This document shows positions 7,595 to 17,551 of a DNA stretch of 64,000 bases, in pieces. Within the stretch, counting starts at the first letter, position 1. Every line of letters starts with the position of its first letter. The position numbers were made by a program, and so were the translations under genes. Source of the stretch: Nocardia vermiculata NBRC 100427 (GTDB lineage Bacteria > Actinomycetota > Actinomycetes > Mycobacteriales > Mycobacteriaceae); NCBI RefSeq assembly GCF_001613265.1, contig NZ_BDCA01000002.1:124001-188000 (forward strand), given 5' to 3'. The notes below the pieces were generated by a model, which worked only from the letters and a program-made list of their open reading frames with translations, did not search any database and was not told the origin of the DNA.

Positions 7595-9889
7595 ATGGCG
7601 ACCATCGAATACCTCCGAACCGAGCCGGACCTACCTCCCGTCGGGGTCGTGGATCGCCGGCGCATGACCCCCGCGAAGAAGGGGATCTTCGCCGTCATAG
7701 CGATCGTCGGCGCGGTGGCGTGGGCGATCCTCGCCATTGCTCGCGGTGAGAGCGTGAACGCGGTATGGATCGTGATCGCCGCGGTGGCCACCTACATTCT
7801 CGCCTACCAGTTCTATTCGCGGCTGATCGAATGGAAGATCACCAAGCCACGGGACGACACCGCCACCCCCGCAGAAGAACTCGAAAACGGCACCGACTAC
7901 ATGCCGATGGACCGCCGCGTCCTGTTCGGCCACCACTTCGCCGCCATCGCGGGCGCGGGACCGTTGGTCGGGCCCATTCTCGCGGCACAGATGGGGTACC
8001 TGCCGGGCACGCTGTGGATCGTGATCGGCGTGGTCGTGGCCGGTGCGGTGCAGGACTATCTGGTGCTGTGGGCCTCGGTGAAGCGGCGCGGCCGCAGCCT
8101 CGGGCAGATGGCGCGGGACGAACTCGGCCCGGTGGGCGGTGTCGCGGCACTGGTCGCGGTCCTGGTCATCATGGTCATCCTGCTGGCCGTGCTCGGCATC
8201 GTGGTGGTCAATGCGCTGGCCGCGAAGGAGGGCGCCGACGGGCAACTGCACGGCGGCAGCCCGTGGGGCGTGTTCTCGATCGCGATGACCATCCCGATCG
8301 CACTGCTGATGGGTCTGTATCTGCGCTACCTGCGGCCGGGCAAGGTCGGCGAGATCTCGCTGGTCGGTTTCGCCTTGCTGCTGCTGGCCATCATTTCCGG
8401 GCGCTGGGTCTCCGAATCCGGCTGGGGTCGTGACCTGTTCACCCTGTCGGGCACCACCATCGCGTGGATGCTGATCATCTACGGCTTCATCGCCTCGGTG
8501 CTGCCGGTGTGGTTGCTGCTGGCCCCGCGCGACTATCTGTCGACCTTCATGAAGGTCGGTACCATCGTGCTGCTCGCGCTCGGTGTCCTGATCACCATGC
8601 CGGTACTGCAGGCACCTGCGGTCTCGCAGTTCGCGGGCAATTCCGACGGCCCCGCATTCGCCGGCAGCCTGTTCCCGTTCCTGTTCATCACCATCGCCTG
8701 CGGTGCGCTGTCGGGATTCCACGCGCTGGTCTCGTCGGGAACCACACCGAAGCTGCTGGAAAAGCAGTCGCAGGCACGCATGATCGGCTACGGCGGCATG
8801 CTGATGGAATCGTTCGTGGCAGTGATGGCGATCATCGCCGCGAGCATCCTCGACCAGCATCTGTATTTCGCGATGAACACCAGCGGGCTCGGCAGCGCGC
8901 AGGAGGCCGCGGACAAGGTCAACTCACTCGGCCTGGGTGGCACTCCGATCACCGCGAACGAGTTGGAGCAGGCCGCCTCCGATGTGGGTGAGGAGGCGGT
9001 CTACTCGCGTACCGGTGGCGCGCCGACACTCGCGGTCGGCATGGCCGAGGTGATGCACAGCTTCATCGGCGGCACCGCCATGAAGTCGTTCTGGTACCAC
9101 TTCGCGATCATGTTCGAGGCGCTGTTCATCCTCACCACGATCGACGCCGGCACCCGTGTCGCCCGCTTCATGCTGTCGGACACCCTCGGCAATCTCGGTG
9201 GGCCGGCCCGCAAATTCAAGGATCCGTCCTGGCGTCCGGGCGCCTGGCTGTGCACGCTGATCGTGGTGGCGGCCTGGGGTTCGGTGCTGCTGATGGGTGT
9301 GACCGATCCACTCGGCGGTATCTACACGTTGTATCCGCTGTTCGGCATCGCCAATCAGCTACTGGCCGCGATAGCACTGACGGTGGTGCTGGTGATCGTG
9401 GTGAAGAAGGGGCTGTTGAAGTGGGCCTGGATACCGGCGGTGCCGCTGGCCTTCGACCTCGTGGTCACCATGACGGCCTCCTGGCAGAAGATCTTCTCCG
9501 GTGACGAGAACATCGGATACTGGACTCAGCACCACAACTACAGCGCGGCCCGCGACGCCGGGCAGCTGATCGCGCCCGCGAAGACCATGGCCGATATGGA
9601 CAAGGTGATCCGCAATACCTTCATCCAGGGCACCCTGTCGATCGTCTTCGCGGTGCTGGTTCTGATCGTCGCGGTGGTCGGCGTGCTGGTCTGTGTGCGG
9701 GCGGCCCGCCGCGGTGGCGGCGAGACGACCGAGACCCCGGAGCTGCCGTCGAAGATCTTCGGCCCCGCCGGCTTCCTCGCAACCAAGGAGGAGAAGGAGG
9801 TACAGCGCGAATGGGCGGAACTGGAGCACGCGGGAGCGGTGAAGGTGCCCGGGGCGGCGCACACGTCGACGCCGGACCCCGCTCCCTGA
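7595..9889 (+). CDS. cstA: Carbon starvation protein A, pyruvate/peptide transporter
   Basis: 764 residues with many membrane helices. It has the CstA hallmark block FGHHFAAIAGAGPLVGP near residue 108, followed by GYLPGTLWI and GAVQDYLVLW, and further family segments such as SGFHALVSSGTTPK and DAGTRVARFML. E. coli relatives import peptides or pyruvate under starvation. The ATG at 7595 has GGGAGAG upstream; an in-frame GTG at 7517 lies in the leader and is less likely. The C-terminal 50 residues are hydrophilic. The 3' end overlaps the small YbdD-family gene, the usual partner of cstA. Confidence 0.93.
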   Translation: MATIEYLRTEPDLPPVGVVDRRRMTPAKKGIFAVIAIVGAVAWAILAIARGESVNAVWIVIAAVATYILAYQFYSRLIEWKITKPRDDTATPAEELENGTDYMPMDRRVLFGHHFAAIAGAGPLVGPILAAQMGYLPGTLWIVIGVVVAGAVQDYLVLWASVKRRGRSLGQMARDELGPVGGVAALVAVLVIMVILLAVLGIVVVNALAAKEGADGQLHGGSPWGVFSIAMTIPIALLMGLYLRYLRPGKVGEISLVGFALLLLAIISGRWVSESGWGRDLFTLSGTTIAWMLIIYGFIASVLPVWLLLAPRDYLSTFMKVGTIVLLALGVLITMPVLQAPAVSQFAGNSDGPAFAGSLFPFLFITIACGALSGFHALVSSGTTPKLLEKQSQARMIGYGGMLMESFVAVMAIIAASILDQHLYFAMNTSGLGSAQEAADKVNSLGLGGTPITANELEQAASDVGEEAVYSRTGGAPTLAVGMAEVMHSFIGGTAMKSFWYHFAIMFEALFILTTIDAGTRVARFMLSDTLGNLGGPARKFKDPSWRPGAWLCTLIVVAAWGSVLLMGVTDPLGGIYTLYPLFGIANQLLAAIALTVVLVIVVKKGLLKWAWIPAVPLAFDLVVTMTASWQKIFSGDENIGYWTQHHNYSAARDAGQLIAPAKTMADMDKVIRNTFIQGTLSIVFAVLVLIVAVVGVLVCVRAARRGGGETTETPELPSKIFGPAGFLATKEEKEVQREWAELEHAGAVKVPGAAHTSTPDPAP

Positions 9890-10098
9890 CGCGCGCGGCC
9901 GCGATCCTGCGCGCCCCGTGGCGGGCGGTGAGTGCGGTGGCTCGGTATATGAACGCCGTCCTCGGCGGACAGGACTACGACCGGTACGTGGCGCATCTGC
10001 GACGCGTCCATCCGGAGCGGCCGATCCCTACCGAGGGCGAGTTCTGGCGGGAGCGGCATGCCGCGGCCGACCGCAATCCCGGCACCAGGTGCTGCTGA
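9811..10098 (+). CDS. YbdD/YjiX family (DUF466) small CstA-associated protein
   Basis: 95 residues; the C-terminal two thirds match the YbdD/YjiX pattern (YMNAVLGGQDYDRYVAHL, then RVHPERPIPTEGEFWRER) and end in a Cys pair, as in relatives. These proteins are encoded next to CstA-type transporters and are thought to be needed for their activity. The ATG at 9811 lies inside cstA (79-nt overlap) and follows a GGAGAAGGAGG tract; later starts would give a protein closer to the usual 65-70 residues. Confidence 0.82.
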   Translation: MGGTGARGSGEGARGGAHVDAGPRSLTRAAAILRAPWRAVSAVARYMNAVLGGQDYDRYVAHLRRVHPERPIPTEGEFWRERHAAADRNPGTRCC

Positions 10099-10129
10099 GA
10101 CGGTCACGCTGCCCTCTCGGCAGCAGCGA

Positions 10130-10174
10130 GCGGCGCCCGAGGTCATGCGTGGTACGCATCTCCTCGGGCGCCGC
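10130..10174 (+). terminator. Hairpin terminator after cstA-ybdD
   Basis: GCGGCGCCCGAGG (10130-10142) pairs perfectly with CCTCGGGCGCCGC (10162-10174). The loop itself can pair (ATGCGT/ACGCAT), giving an almost continuous long hairpin. There is no clear U tract, so the termination mechanism is uncertain. Confidence 0.6.
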
Positions 10175-10406
10175 ACCGGGGATCCCCCGGACATCGAACT
10201 ACGCGAGATCTCGGCACCGGCCGGACACGCCACGCGAAATCCGTTACCCCACTGCATAAAACCCCGTTTTGCGGGTGTTATACCCGATAGCTCTCAGCTG
10301 TCTCGCAAGTAATAGCAATTCCACATGTCTATGAAACGTTGGCCAACCTGTGTAGTTGTCTGTTTACCGCTAGCGCGGTCGCGCTCCGGCTGACAAGGTG
10401 GACCAC
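10175..10406. other. Intergenic region upstream of the Ada-AlkA gene
   Basis: Notably AT-rich from 10250 to 10370 compared with its surroundings, consistent with promoter DNA. Small complementary stretches (CCCCGTTTTGCGGG, 10262-10275) are present. A 20-codon ORF (10331-10393) has no ribosome site and is not called. No Ada-box motif could be assigned with confidence. Confidence 0.3.
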
Positions 10407-11951
10407 GTGAGTGTGAACGGTCTGGACTTCGAGCGCTGTTATCGAGCGGTAGCGACCCGGGACGCCCGGTTCGACGGGCAATTCTTCACCGCGGTGCGCA
10501 CTACCGGCATCTACTGTCGGCCATCGTGTCCTGCTATCACTCCGAAGCGCACGAATGTCACGTTCCTACCGACGGCGGCCGCCGCACAGCATCACGGGTT
10601 CCGCGCCTGCCGCCGCTGCCTGCCCGACGCCGCCCCCGGCTCCCCGCTGTGGAACACCCGTGCCGACCTCGCCGCGCGGGCGATGCGGTTGATCGCCGAC
10701 GGAGTGATCGAACGCAAGGGCGTGCCCGGCCTGGCCGCCGAACTCGGTTATTCCCAGCGCCAACTGACCCGTGTACTCACCGCCGAGCTGGGCGCCGGCC
10801 CGCTGGCACTGGCTCGTGCCCATCGCGCCCACACCGCACGCCTGCTCATCCAGACCACGCGAATGCCCATGTCCGACATCGCCTTCGCGGCCGGCTTCGC
10901 CAGCATCCGTCAGTTCAACGACACCGTTCGTGAAGTGTTCGTGGTCAGCCCGACGGTATTGCGTGACGAGGCCCGGCGGCTGCGCGGCGACACCCTGCCC
11001 GCGACCGGCGGCATCCTCACACTGCGTCTGCCCTACCGGGAACCGCTGGACGCGCGCTGGCTCGAATGGTTCCTGGGCGCACACGCCGTGCCCGGTCTGG
11101 AGAGCTGGGAGGACGGGGTGTACACCCGCAGCATGCGCACCCCGCACGGCCACGCCACCGTGCGCGCGAGTATCCAGCCCGGCCACGTCCGCGCGGGCCT
11201 GACCCTGCACGATATGCGCGACCTGGCACCTACCGTCGCCCGCGTGCGCCACCTCCTCGACCTCGACGCCGACCCGGTCGGTATCGACGCGGCACTGCGG
11301 GCAGGCTTCGGTCCCGGCGCGACCGCACTCAGTCCCGGCATCCGGGTGCCCGGCTGCGTCGACGCACCGGAGTTGTTGCTGCGCACCATGATCGGGCAGC
11401 AGATCTCGGTCTCGGCGGCCACCACGCACACCGCTCGGCTGGTCGACGCGCTCGGCGACAACGTCGGTGGCGCCATTCCGCGCTTGTTCCCCACCGCCGA
11501 GGCCATCGCCGAACGTGGAGCCGATGTGCTCACCGGCCCGGCTCGCCGCATCTCCTCGATCGTGGGGGCAGCCCGGGCCTTGGCCTCCGGAGACCTGCAC
11601 CTGCACGCCGGACGCACCGCGGCCGATGTGCGACGGGAACTGCTCGCACTCGAGGGGGTCGGCCCGTGGACCGCCGACTACGTGACCATGCGACTACTCG
11701 CCGATCCGGACACCATGCTGCATACCGACCTCGTGGTCCGCCAGGGTGCGGCTCACCTCGGCGTCGACCTCTCCGACACCTCGCGCTGGGCGCCGTGGCG
11801 GTCGTATCTGTCCATGCACCTGTGGAAACGCGCACTGTCCGAACGTGGTCACGCGGGCGGAGTACCGGCCGCCCGGCCACTCGGGTTCGCGCGCGGGGCC
11901 GCCCCGGCTGCCAACCGGCAGCTGGCCGCGAACCTGAGCGCACGCCGATGA
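10407..11951 (+). CDS. Ada-AlkA fusion: methyl-phosphotriester sensor/regulator with 3-methyladenine DNA glycosylase
   Basis: About 514 residues, three parts. Residues 1-80: Ada N-terminal zinc domain with Cys37, Cys41, Cys68 and Cys71 (CRPSC ... CRRC); Cys37 is the expected methyl acceptor. Residues 85-185: AraC-type helix-turn-helix. Residues 200-500: AlkA N-terminal domain and HhH-GPD glycosylase with hairpin EGVGPWTADY and catalytic Asp441 in HTDLVVR. This form senses DNA methylation and also excises alkylated bases, as in M. tuberculosis AlkA/Ada fusions. The GTG at 10407 is preferred over 10398 because AAGGTGG (10395-10401) is correctly spaced. The stop overlaps ogt by ATGA. Confidence 0.92.
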   Translation: MSVNGLDFERCYRAVATRDARFDGQFFTAVRTTGIYCRPSCPAITPKRTNVTFLPTAAAAQHHGFRACRRCLPDAAPGSPLWNTRADLAARAMRLIADGVIERKGVPGLAAELGYSQRQLTRVLTAELGAGPLALARAHRAHTARLLIQTTRMPMSDIAFAAGFASIRQFNDTVREVFVVSPTVLRDEARRLRGDTLPATGGILTLRLPYREPLDARWLEWFLGAHAVPGLESWEDGVYTRSMRTPHGHATVRASIQPGHVRAGLTLHDMRDLAPTVARVRHLLDLDADPVGIDAALRAGFGPGATALSPGIRVPGCVDAPELLLRTMIGQQISVSAATTHTARLVDALGDNVGGAIPRLFPTAEAIAERGADVLTGPARRISSIVGAARALASGDLHLHAGRTAADVRRELLALEGVGPWTADYVTMRLLADPDTMLHTDLVVRQGAAHLGVDLSDTSRWAPWRSYLSMHLWKRALSERGHAGGVPAARPLGFARGAAPAANRQLAANLSARR

Positions 11952-12478
11952 CCGCCGCAGACTACGCGGCCGTCCCGACGCCGATCGGGCCGTTCACCGT
12001 GATCCTCGACGCGGACGGTGCGGTTCTGGCCTCCGGCTGGACCTCCGACGCGGAGAAGCTGCGTGCGGTCGTCCATCCCACGCTGCGGCCCGCCGCGCTG
12101 CGCCGCTACGACGCACTCGGTGAGGTCACCGAGATCGTGGAGCGGTATCACGAAGGTGAATGGGACGCCATCGACACCGTGGCCGTGCGGCAGCGTTCCG
12201 GGCCGTTCCTCGAACACGCCTGGTCGGTACTGCGGAAGGTTCCCGCCGGGGATCCACTCACCTACACCGAGTTCGCCCGCCGATCCGGACGGCCGGACGC
12301 CACCCGAGCCGCCGCCAACGCATGCGCACGCAATGCGACGGCGCTGTTCGTCCCGTGTCACCGCATCCTGCGCACCGACGGTTCGCTGGGCGGATTCCGC
12401 TGGGGGCTCGCCTGTAAGCGGTGGTTACTCGCGCACGAACGGAAGGCCGGACCGGCGGCAGGAGCTGGCGCCGGCTGA
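11948..12478 (+). CDS. ogt: Methylated-DNA-[protein]-cysteine S-methyltransferase
   Basis: 176 residues with the active-site motif PCHRIL (acceptor Cys137) and the RAAANACARN recognition helix just before it. It removes O6-alkyl groups from guanine by irreversible transfer to Cys137. Start ATG 11948 overlaps the Ada-AlkA stop by four bases, so the two alkylation-repair genes form a coupled operon that the Ada domain probably induces. Confidence 0.93.
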   Translation: MTAADYAAVPTPIGPFTVILDADGAVLASGWTSDAEKLRAVVHPTLRPAALRRYDALGEVTEIVERYHEGEWDAIDTVAVRQRSGPFLEHAWSVLRKVPAGDPLTYTEFARRSGRPDATRAAANACARNATALFVPCHRILRTDGSLGGFRWGLACKRWLLAHERKAGPAAGAGAG

Positions 12479-12549
12479 GCCCCGAGAGGCCGCCCGGGGT
12501 GCCGGGATGGCCCGAGACGGTGCGGCCGTTGCCGATCCAGGGACACCGA

Positions 12550-15500
12550 TCAGACGACGATGGTCCGGAGCCGCGAACCCGTCGGCTCCCGGATCACGTG
12601 CAGCCGGCTGGGGATACGCTGGCGCATCTCGTCGACATGGCTCACCACACCGACAACCCTTCCCCTGGAACGCAGTTCGTCCAGTACACCCATGACGGCG
12701 TCGAGAGTGTCGGCGTCGAGGCTGCCGAACCCCTCGTCGATGAACAGGGTGTCGAGCATCAGACCGCCGGACTCGGCCGCAACAACATCGGCCAACCCGA
12801 GTGCGAGCGACAGCGACGCCATGAAGGTTTCGCCGCCGGACAGGGTTTTCGCGGGACGAATCGCACCGGTGTAGTCGTCGCGGATATCCAGGCCGAGACC
12901 GCCCCGGCGGCCACGCGGGCCGGCAGCATCGGAATGGACGAATTCGTAACGGCCTCCCGACATCCGGCGCAACCGTGCCGACCCGGCGACCGCCACTTCC
13001 TCCAGCCGCGCCGCGAGCACATAGGAACGCAACGACATGTGCCGGTTGTTCTCGCCACGGCCCGCCACCACCTGGGCCAGCCCCTCCAGTTCGAGATGGG
13101 CGCGCTGCATCGGGGCGATGCGGTCCGCCGCCGACCAGAGCTGGCCGGCCAACTCCTCGAGTTGATCGACGCGACGAGTGCATTCGGCGTGCGCCGCGAC
13201 CGCGGCGTCCAACGCCCGGCGAGCCTGCACGACCGCATCCTCTAGCGCCGGGAGATCGACCGGAGGTGCCGCCGCAGCGGCACGGACCTCGGGTTCGTCC
13301 AGGACTGCCTCGGCATGGGCCCGCCGCCGATCCGCGGCGACCAGTTCTGTTTCGATGTCGGCCTGCCGTTGGGATGACAGGGTTGCTGCGGCAACGGCTT
13401 TCGCATAGGCGGCCAGCACAGCGGTATCGGGCGCGGTGCGCTCACGATCCCGGATCCCTGCCACCGAATCCGCCACATTCGCGGCGGAATCCCGCAGCCC
13501 GGTCGTGGCGCCGGATGCACCGACAGCCGGTTCGTCCGGACCGGAGTGCGTACCGCGCGCAGCGACCGTGCCATTCGGACCGGAAACAGCGCCGTGCGGG
13601 CTCGACGCAGCACCGCCCGGACCGGTCGGTGAGTCTCCTGCCGTCAGTCCCGCGGCACGGGCCGCGTGTTCGACCCGGCGGGCGAAATCGGCGAACTGAT
13701 CCTCGGCGCCGGCCGCTTCGACGCGGGCGGCGAGCAGCTCCCCCGCATCGGCGATGAGCGCTTCCAGCCGGGTACGGCGGCGTTCGACCGTGAGATCGGC
13801 GCCCGCGGCGGCGCGCACCCGCTCGGTGAGTTCGGCGAGGCGCCGGTCGGTGGACACGATCCGCTCCTGCACCGCGGTGCCGCGGCCCTCCAGATCACGC
13901 CGGCGGGTATTCAGGTCGGTCTCCCGGGCCCGTAACCGCGTGAGCTCGGCGGCCGACTCGTCCGCCGTTTCGGCCCGGGTACGCGCTGCCCGTACCCGTT
14001 CCGCGGCCGCGGTGAGCGAGGCGGCGAGTTCGGCGCGATCACCGTCACCGCCACGTTCGACGAGTAGTTCGATCCGGCGCTCCAGATCCGTGCGGTGGGC
14101 CAGGGCCCGGTCACGCCGGGTCTCCGCCGCACGTTCCGCATGCACCGCCCGCTCTTCATCGGCTTTCGCGACCGTCACCTCGGCGGGGTGCGCCGGAGCC
14201 GGATGTTCGGCGGAGCCGCACACCCCACACGGCTGCCCCTCGACCAGCCCGCCCGCCAGTTCGGCCGCCATTCCCGCCAGGCGACGCTCCCGGATGTCGA
14301 GGGTGCGTTCACGAGCATCGGTATGTGCCGCCCGAGCCTGCTCGAATTCTGCTGTCGCGGTGGTCAATTCCTCCCGCTGACGCACCAGCTCCACCGCAGC
14401 CTCGGCGGCGGCGCTCAGATCGGCGCGTTCGCGTTCCCAGCCCGGTAGCGCCGCCTTCGCGTCGGCGGCCTCCCGCAGCGCCGCCTCCGCTGCTTCGATC
14501 GCCCCCGGCAGCTGCTCACGCTCGTCCGACAGCTGCGCCAACTCTTCGGTGATCTTCGCGGAATCCGAACGCAGACCGGCTAATTCGCTCGACAGTCGGC
14601 CGACGGCCTCAGCGTCGGCACGGACCGCCTCGAGCGAGCCGATCTGCGCGGACCAGCGCTGCACGGCCACATCCATCCCGCGCGGAGCCGACAGGTGCTC
14701 CGCACTCGTGGACCGGGACAAATCCGGCGAGTCGCTCCGGTCCGGGTCCGGGCACGAATCGGCCAGGAGCGACGCTCCAACGGTATGCGGGGATTCCGAC
14801 GACTGCCGCTGCTCCCGGTTCGCCGAACGATTGGAAGCCCACCTCCCCTGCGCGCCCTGCGGAGCACCTGCGCCCGGGGCCGAATCCGGGCCGGTGTCGC
14901 GCCGCGCCCCGGCGACCAGGTCCAGCGAGAACAACTCCAGGGCAGCTGATTCGTCCGCGGACGCACCCTCTTCGACGCCTTCGGAGGCGTTCCCGGGCAG
15001 CGGCGAGCTCCCCCCGGACACAGCCGCCCGAGTACCCGCCGGAGCGTCGGTCGGAGCCGAGGCCCCGATCGTCGCCCCGTCCACAACCTCGGCATCCCCA
15101 TCGGGGGTACCGGCTGCACCGGCAGGTCCCGCGCCGCCGCCGTTCCCGGCGTCACCGCCGACACCGTCCCGGCAGCCGTCGTCGCACGCCCCCACCTCGT
15201 CGACCCCTGGCAGCGCCGACAACTCTTCGGCCAAGTCGGTGTCCCGCAACTCGCCGGAAGCCAGATCCGCTGCTGCCCAACGGGTTCCGGGAAGCTCCGC
15301 ACTCTCCGGTTCCAGCACCGCCGCCGCCAGCCGCTCGGCGCAGTCCCGCACCGACTCGGTGCGCCGCCGCAACGTCGCCGCAGCCGCACGCGCCTCGTCC
15401 AGCGCCGACGCCACCGGTTCGACCCGGCGCGACCGCTCCAGATCTGCCTGAACACGTTCCCGATCCGTTGCCGTGGCGGTGTACTCGTCGAGCTGCCGGC

Positions 15501-16353
15501 GCGCGAGGACACCACGCTCACGATGCTCCCGGATGCGCCGCTGTTCCTCGGCGGCGGCGAGCTGCCGCGTCGAATCGCGGCGGCAGCGCGCCAACTCCGC
15601 CTCCGCCTGGGACGCGGCGGCACGCGCCTGCGTCAGCAACCGTTCCGACCATTCGACCGCATCCTGCGAATCGACCGTCTCCGCCTGCCCCAGGCCTGCC
15701 GTGACCGCCACCTGCCCGATCAGCCGGTCGACACCGCCGAGGTGAGTGTCCAACCGCGCGGCACTGTCCCGGCGGCGCTGCTGCAGCCACGCCTCCGCGG
15801 CGCCGAAACGAGCCGTATCGAACAGGCGCTCGAGCAACTTCTCGCGCTCCTCGTTGTCCGAACGCAGGAAACGCGCGAAATCCCCCTGCGGCAACAACAC
15901 CACCTGAAAGAACTGATCGGCGCTCATCCCCAGCAACCGACCCACCTCGTCGCCGATATCGGGAATCCGGGACAAATTCTGCCCCCGCCCGTCCAGCCAC
16001 TCCAACGTCGCCGACGCCTGCTGCAACAGCGTCCCCGTGCCACGCTTCTTCGGTCGCTCGAACTCCGGCGACCGGATCAATCGCAACCGCCGACCGCCCA
16101 GCGTCGCCTCCAGCACCACCCGTGGTGGCGTCTGCGGGTCGGCGTGATCGGAGTGCAACCGCTTGCTCTCCCCGCGCGCCCCCGGCACCCGGCCGTACAA
16201 GGCGAAAGCGATCGCGTCCAGCACCGTCGTCTTGCCCGCACCGGTATGTCCGTGCAGCAGAAACAAGCCGTCACCACCGAGTTCGTCGAAATTCACCCGG
16301 GTAGTCGCGGCGAACGGGCCGAACGCCGTCAACTCCAGCCGATGCAACTTCAT
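12550..16353 (-). CDS. sbcC: SbcC-type SMC exonuclease subunit
   Basis: About 1,267 residues. Walker A GHTGAGKT at 35-42, paired long coiled coils, zinc hook CGVC (Cys709, Cys712) at the apex, ABC signature KTLSGGE (about 1,170) and Walker B LMLDTLFIDEG (about 1,200). With SbcD it forms the Mre11-Rad50-like nuclease that opens hairpins and processes blocked DNA ends. Two stretches rich in Gly/Ala/Ser/Pro/Asp (about residues 390-550 and 905-975) interrupt the coiled coils. The second member of the pair, it starts at ATG 16353, 16 nt after sbcD; an upstream in-frame ATG at 16392 would overlap sbcD. The ribosome site is weak. Confidence 0.9.
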   Translation of the reverse strand: MKLHRLELTAFGPFAATTRVNFDELGGDGLFLLHGHTGAGKTTVLDAIAFALYGRVPGARGESKRLHSDHADPQTPPRVVLEATLGGRRLRLIRSPEFERPKKRGTGTLLQQASATLEWLDGRGQNLSRIPDIGDEVGRLLGMSADQFFQVVLLPQGDFARFLRSDNEEREKLLERLFDTARFGAAEAWLQQRRRDSAARLDTHLGGVDRLIGQVAVTAGLGQAETVDSQDAVEWSERLLTQARAAASQAEAELARCRRDSTRQLAAAEEQRRIREHRERGVLARRQLDEYTATATDRERVQADLERSRRVEPVASALDEARAAAATLRRRTESVRDCAERLAAAVLEPESAELPGTRWAAADLASGELRDTDLAEELSALPGVDEVGACDDGCRDGVGGDAGNGGGAGPAGAAGTPDGDAEVVDGATIGASAPTDAPAGTRAAVSGGSSPLPGNASEGVEEGASADESAALELFSLDLVAGARRDTGPDSAPGAGAPQGAQGRWASNRSANREQRQSSESPHTVGASLLADSCPDPDRSDSPDLSRSTSAEHLSAPRGMDVAVQRWSAQIGSLEAVRADAEAVGRLSSELAGLRSDSAKITEELAQLSDEREQLPGAIEAAEAALREAADAKAALPGWERERADLSAAAEAAVELVRQREELTTATAEFEQARAAHTDARERTLDIRERRLAGMAAELAGGLVEGQPCGVCGSAEHPAPAHPAEVTVAKADEERAVHAERAAETRRDRALAHRTDLERRIELLVERGGDGDRAELAASLTAAAERVRAARTRAETADESAAELTRLRARETDLNTRRRDLEGRGTAVQERIVSTDRRLAELTERVRAAAGADLTVERRRTRLEALIADAGELLAARVEAAGAEDQFADFARRVEHAARAAGLTAGDSPTGPGGAASSPHGAVSGPNGTVAARGTHSGPDEPAVGASGATTGLRDSAANVADSVAGIRDRERTAPDTAVLAAYAKAVAAATLSSQRQADIETELVAADRRRAHAEAVLDEPEVRAAAAAPPVDLPALEDAVVQARRALDAAVAAHAECTRRVDQLEELAGQLWSAADRIAPMQRAHLELEGLAQVVAGRGENNRHMSLRSYVLAARLEEVAVAGSARLRRMSGGRYEFVHSDAAGPRGRRGGLGLDIRDDYTGAIRPAKTLSGGETFMASLSLALGLADVVAAESGGLMLDTLFIDEGFGSLDADTLDAVMGVLDELRSRGRVVGVVSHVDEMRQRIPSRLHVIREPTGSRLRTIVV

Positions 16354-16369
16354 GCCGCCACCGCACCAC

Positions 16370-17551
16370 TCATGCCGAAACCTCCCCGGCACGGGCCGAT
16401 CCGGCTGTGGCTTCCGCCTCCGGCTCGCGCCGCGCCACCGACAACGCCTGCTCCATCAAAGCCATCTCACTCGGTGTGGGCTCACCACGCACATCCGAGA
16501 GAAAACTACGCGCGATCTCGCCATCACCGCGCCCACGCACCCGCTCCCGATACCGCAGCGGCGTATCCGCATCCGGGCGGGACCATTCCACATGCACCGC
16601 ATGCGGAAACCGCTCCCGCAACTTACGGAGCGCATCCACCGGACGCGCGTGATCGGTCAGTACCGCGGACACGTAATCGTCGCATGCCTCGGCATACTCG
16701 GCGCCCGACAACAATTCCGCCAGCTCACCGTGCAACTGCGTCAAACCACGCACCTGCGGCAATTCGTGGCGCTGCACCGATACCAGACCGTCCGCGTCCA
16801 GATCCACCATCCACACCGCCTTGCGATGCGAGCGCTCCCCGAACGAATACGGCAACGGCGAACCCGAATACCGCACCGACTCCGACAAGGTCTGCGGTGA
16901 ATGCAAATGCCCCAGCGCAACATAATCCACACCGTCGAACACGCTCAACGACACCGTCTCCACCCCGCCCACCGCGATCGAACGCTCCGACCCCGTCGTC
17001 TCCCCACCGACCACGAACGCATGCGCCAACACCACCGACCGAGCCCCCGCACGCATGTCCTGATCAGCACGAATACGCGCCAACGCCGCATCCAGAATCT
17101 CCGCATGCGAACGCGCCTGCGGCACATCCAGATCCACTCGGGTGATCTCCGGCTCCAGATACGGGATCCCGTAGAACGCCACCGGACCGTACTCGTCCGA
17201 CAACACCACCGGACGATCCAGATCCGCCACCGACGTACGCAGATGCAACCCCCCAGCGGCGGCGAAACTGCCCAGCGCCCCCAACCGCGTCGGCGAATCA
17301 TGATTGCCCGAAGTGGCGACGATCACCGCACCCGCCGCACGAATCGCCTCGAACCCGCTGTTGCACACCGCTATCGCATCCGCACTCGGAATCGAGCGGT
17401 CGTACACGTCACCGGGAACGACAACCACGTCCACCTGGTGTTCCGCCACCAGATCCGCAATGGACTGCAGGACACGCGCCTGGTCGGAGAGCAGGTCCAC
17501 GCCATGGAAGGTACGACCGATGTGCCAATCCGAGGTGTGCAGCATCCGCAT
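16370..17551 (-). CDS. sbcD: SbcD exonuclease subunit (calcineurin-like phosphoesterase)
   Basis: 393 residues. Metallophosphoesterase motifs: DWH (Asp8, His10), GDVYDR (Asp48), GNHD (82-85) and a later GHLH in ALGHLHSPQ. It is the nuclease half of SbcCD. The start at ATG 17551 gives the family-typical N-terminus MRMLHTSDWHIGR; the frame is open to 17836 but that extension is Arg-rich translation of the repeat-bearing spacer. No ribosome site precedes the ATG. TAGCGT lies 8 nt upstream, so a leaderless or very short-leader transcript is likely. Confidence 0.93.
   Translation of the reverse strand: MRMLHTSDWHIGRTFHGVDLLSDQARVLQSIADLVAEHQVDVVVVPGDVYDRSIPSADAIAVCNSGFEAIRAAGAVIVATSGNHDSPTRLGALGSFAAAGGLHLRTSVADLDRPVVLSDEYGPVAFYGIPYLEPEITRVDLDVPQARSHAEILDAALARIRADQDMRAGARSVVLAHAFVVGGETTGSERSIAVGGVETVSLSVFDGVDYVALGHLHSPQTLSESVRYSGSPLPYSFGERSHRKAVWMVDLDADGLVSVQRHELPQVRGLTQLHGELAELLSGAEYAEACDDYVSAVLTDHARPVDALRKLRERFPHAVHVEWSRPDADTPLRYRERVRGRGDGEIARSFLSDVRGEPTPSEMALMEQALSVARREPEAEATAGSARAGEVSA

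Noticed and set aside
10331..10393. 20-codon ORF just before the Ada-AlkA gene
   Set aside because: No ribosome site and no similarity to known leader peptides.
14690..15190. Possible frameshift or fusion in sbcC at the low-complexity region
   Set aside because: The frame stays open with matching third-position GC, and both the Walker A and signature/Walker B ends are in the same frame, so it is an insert and not a break.
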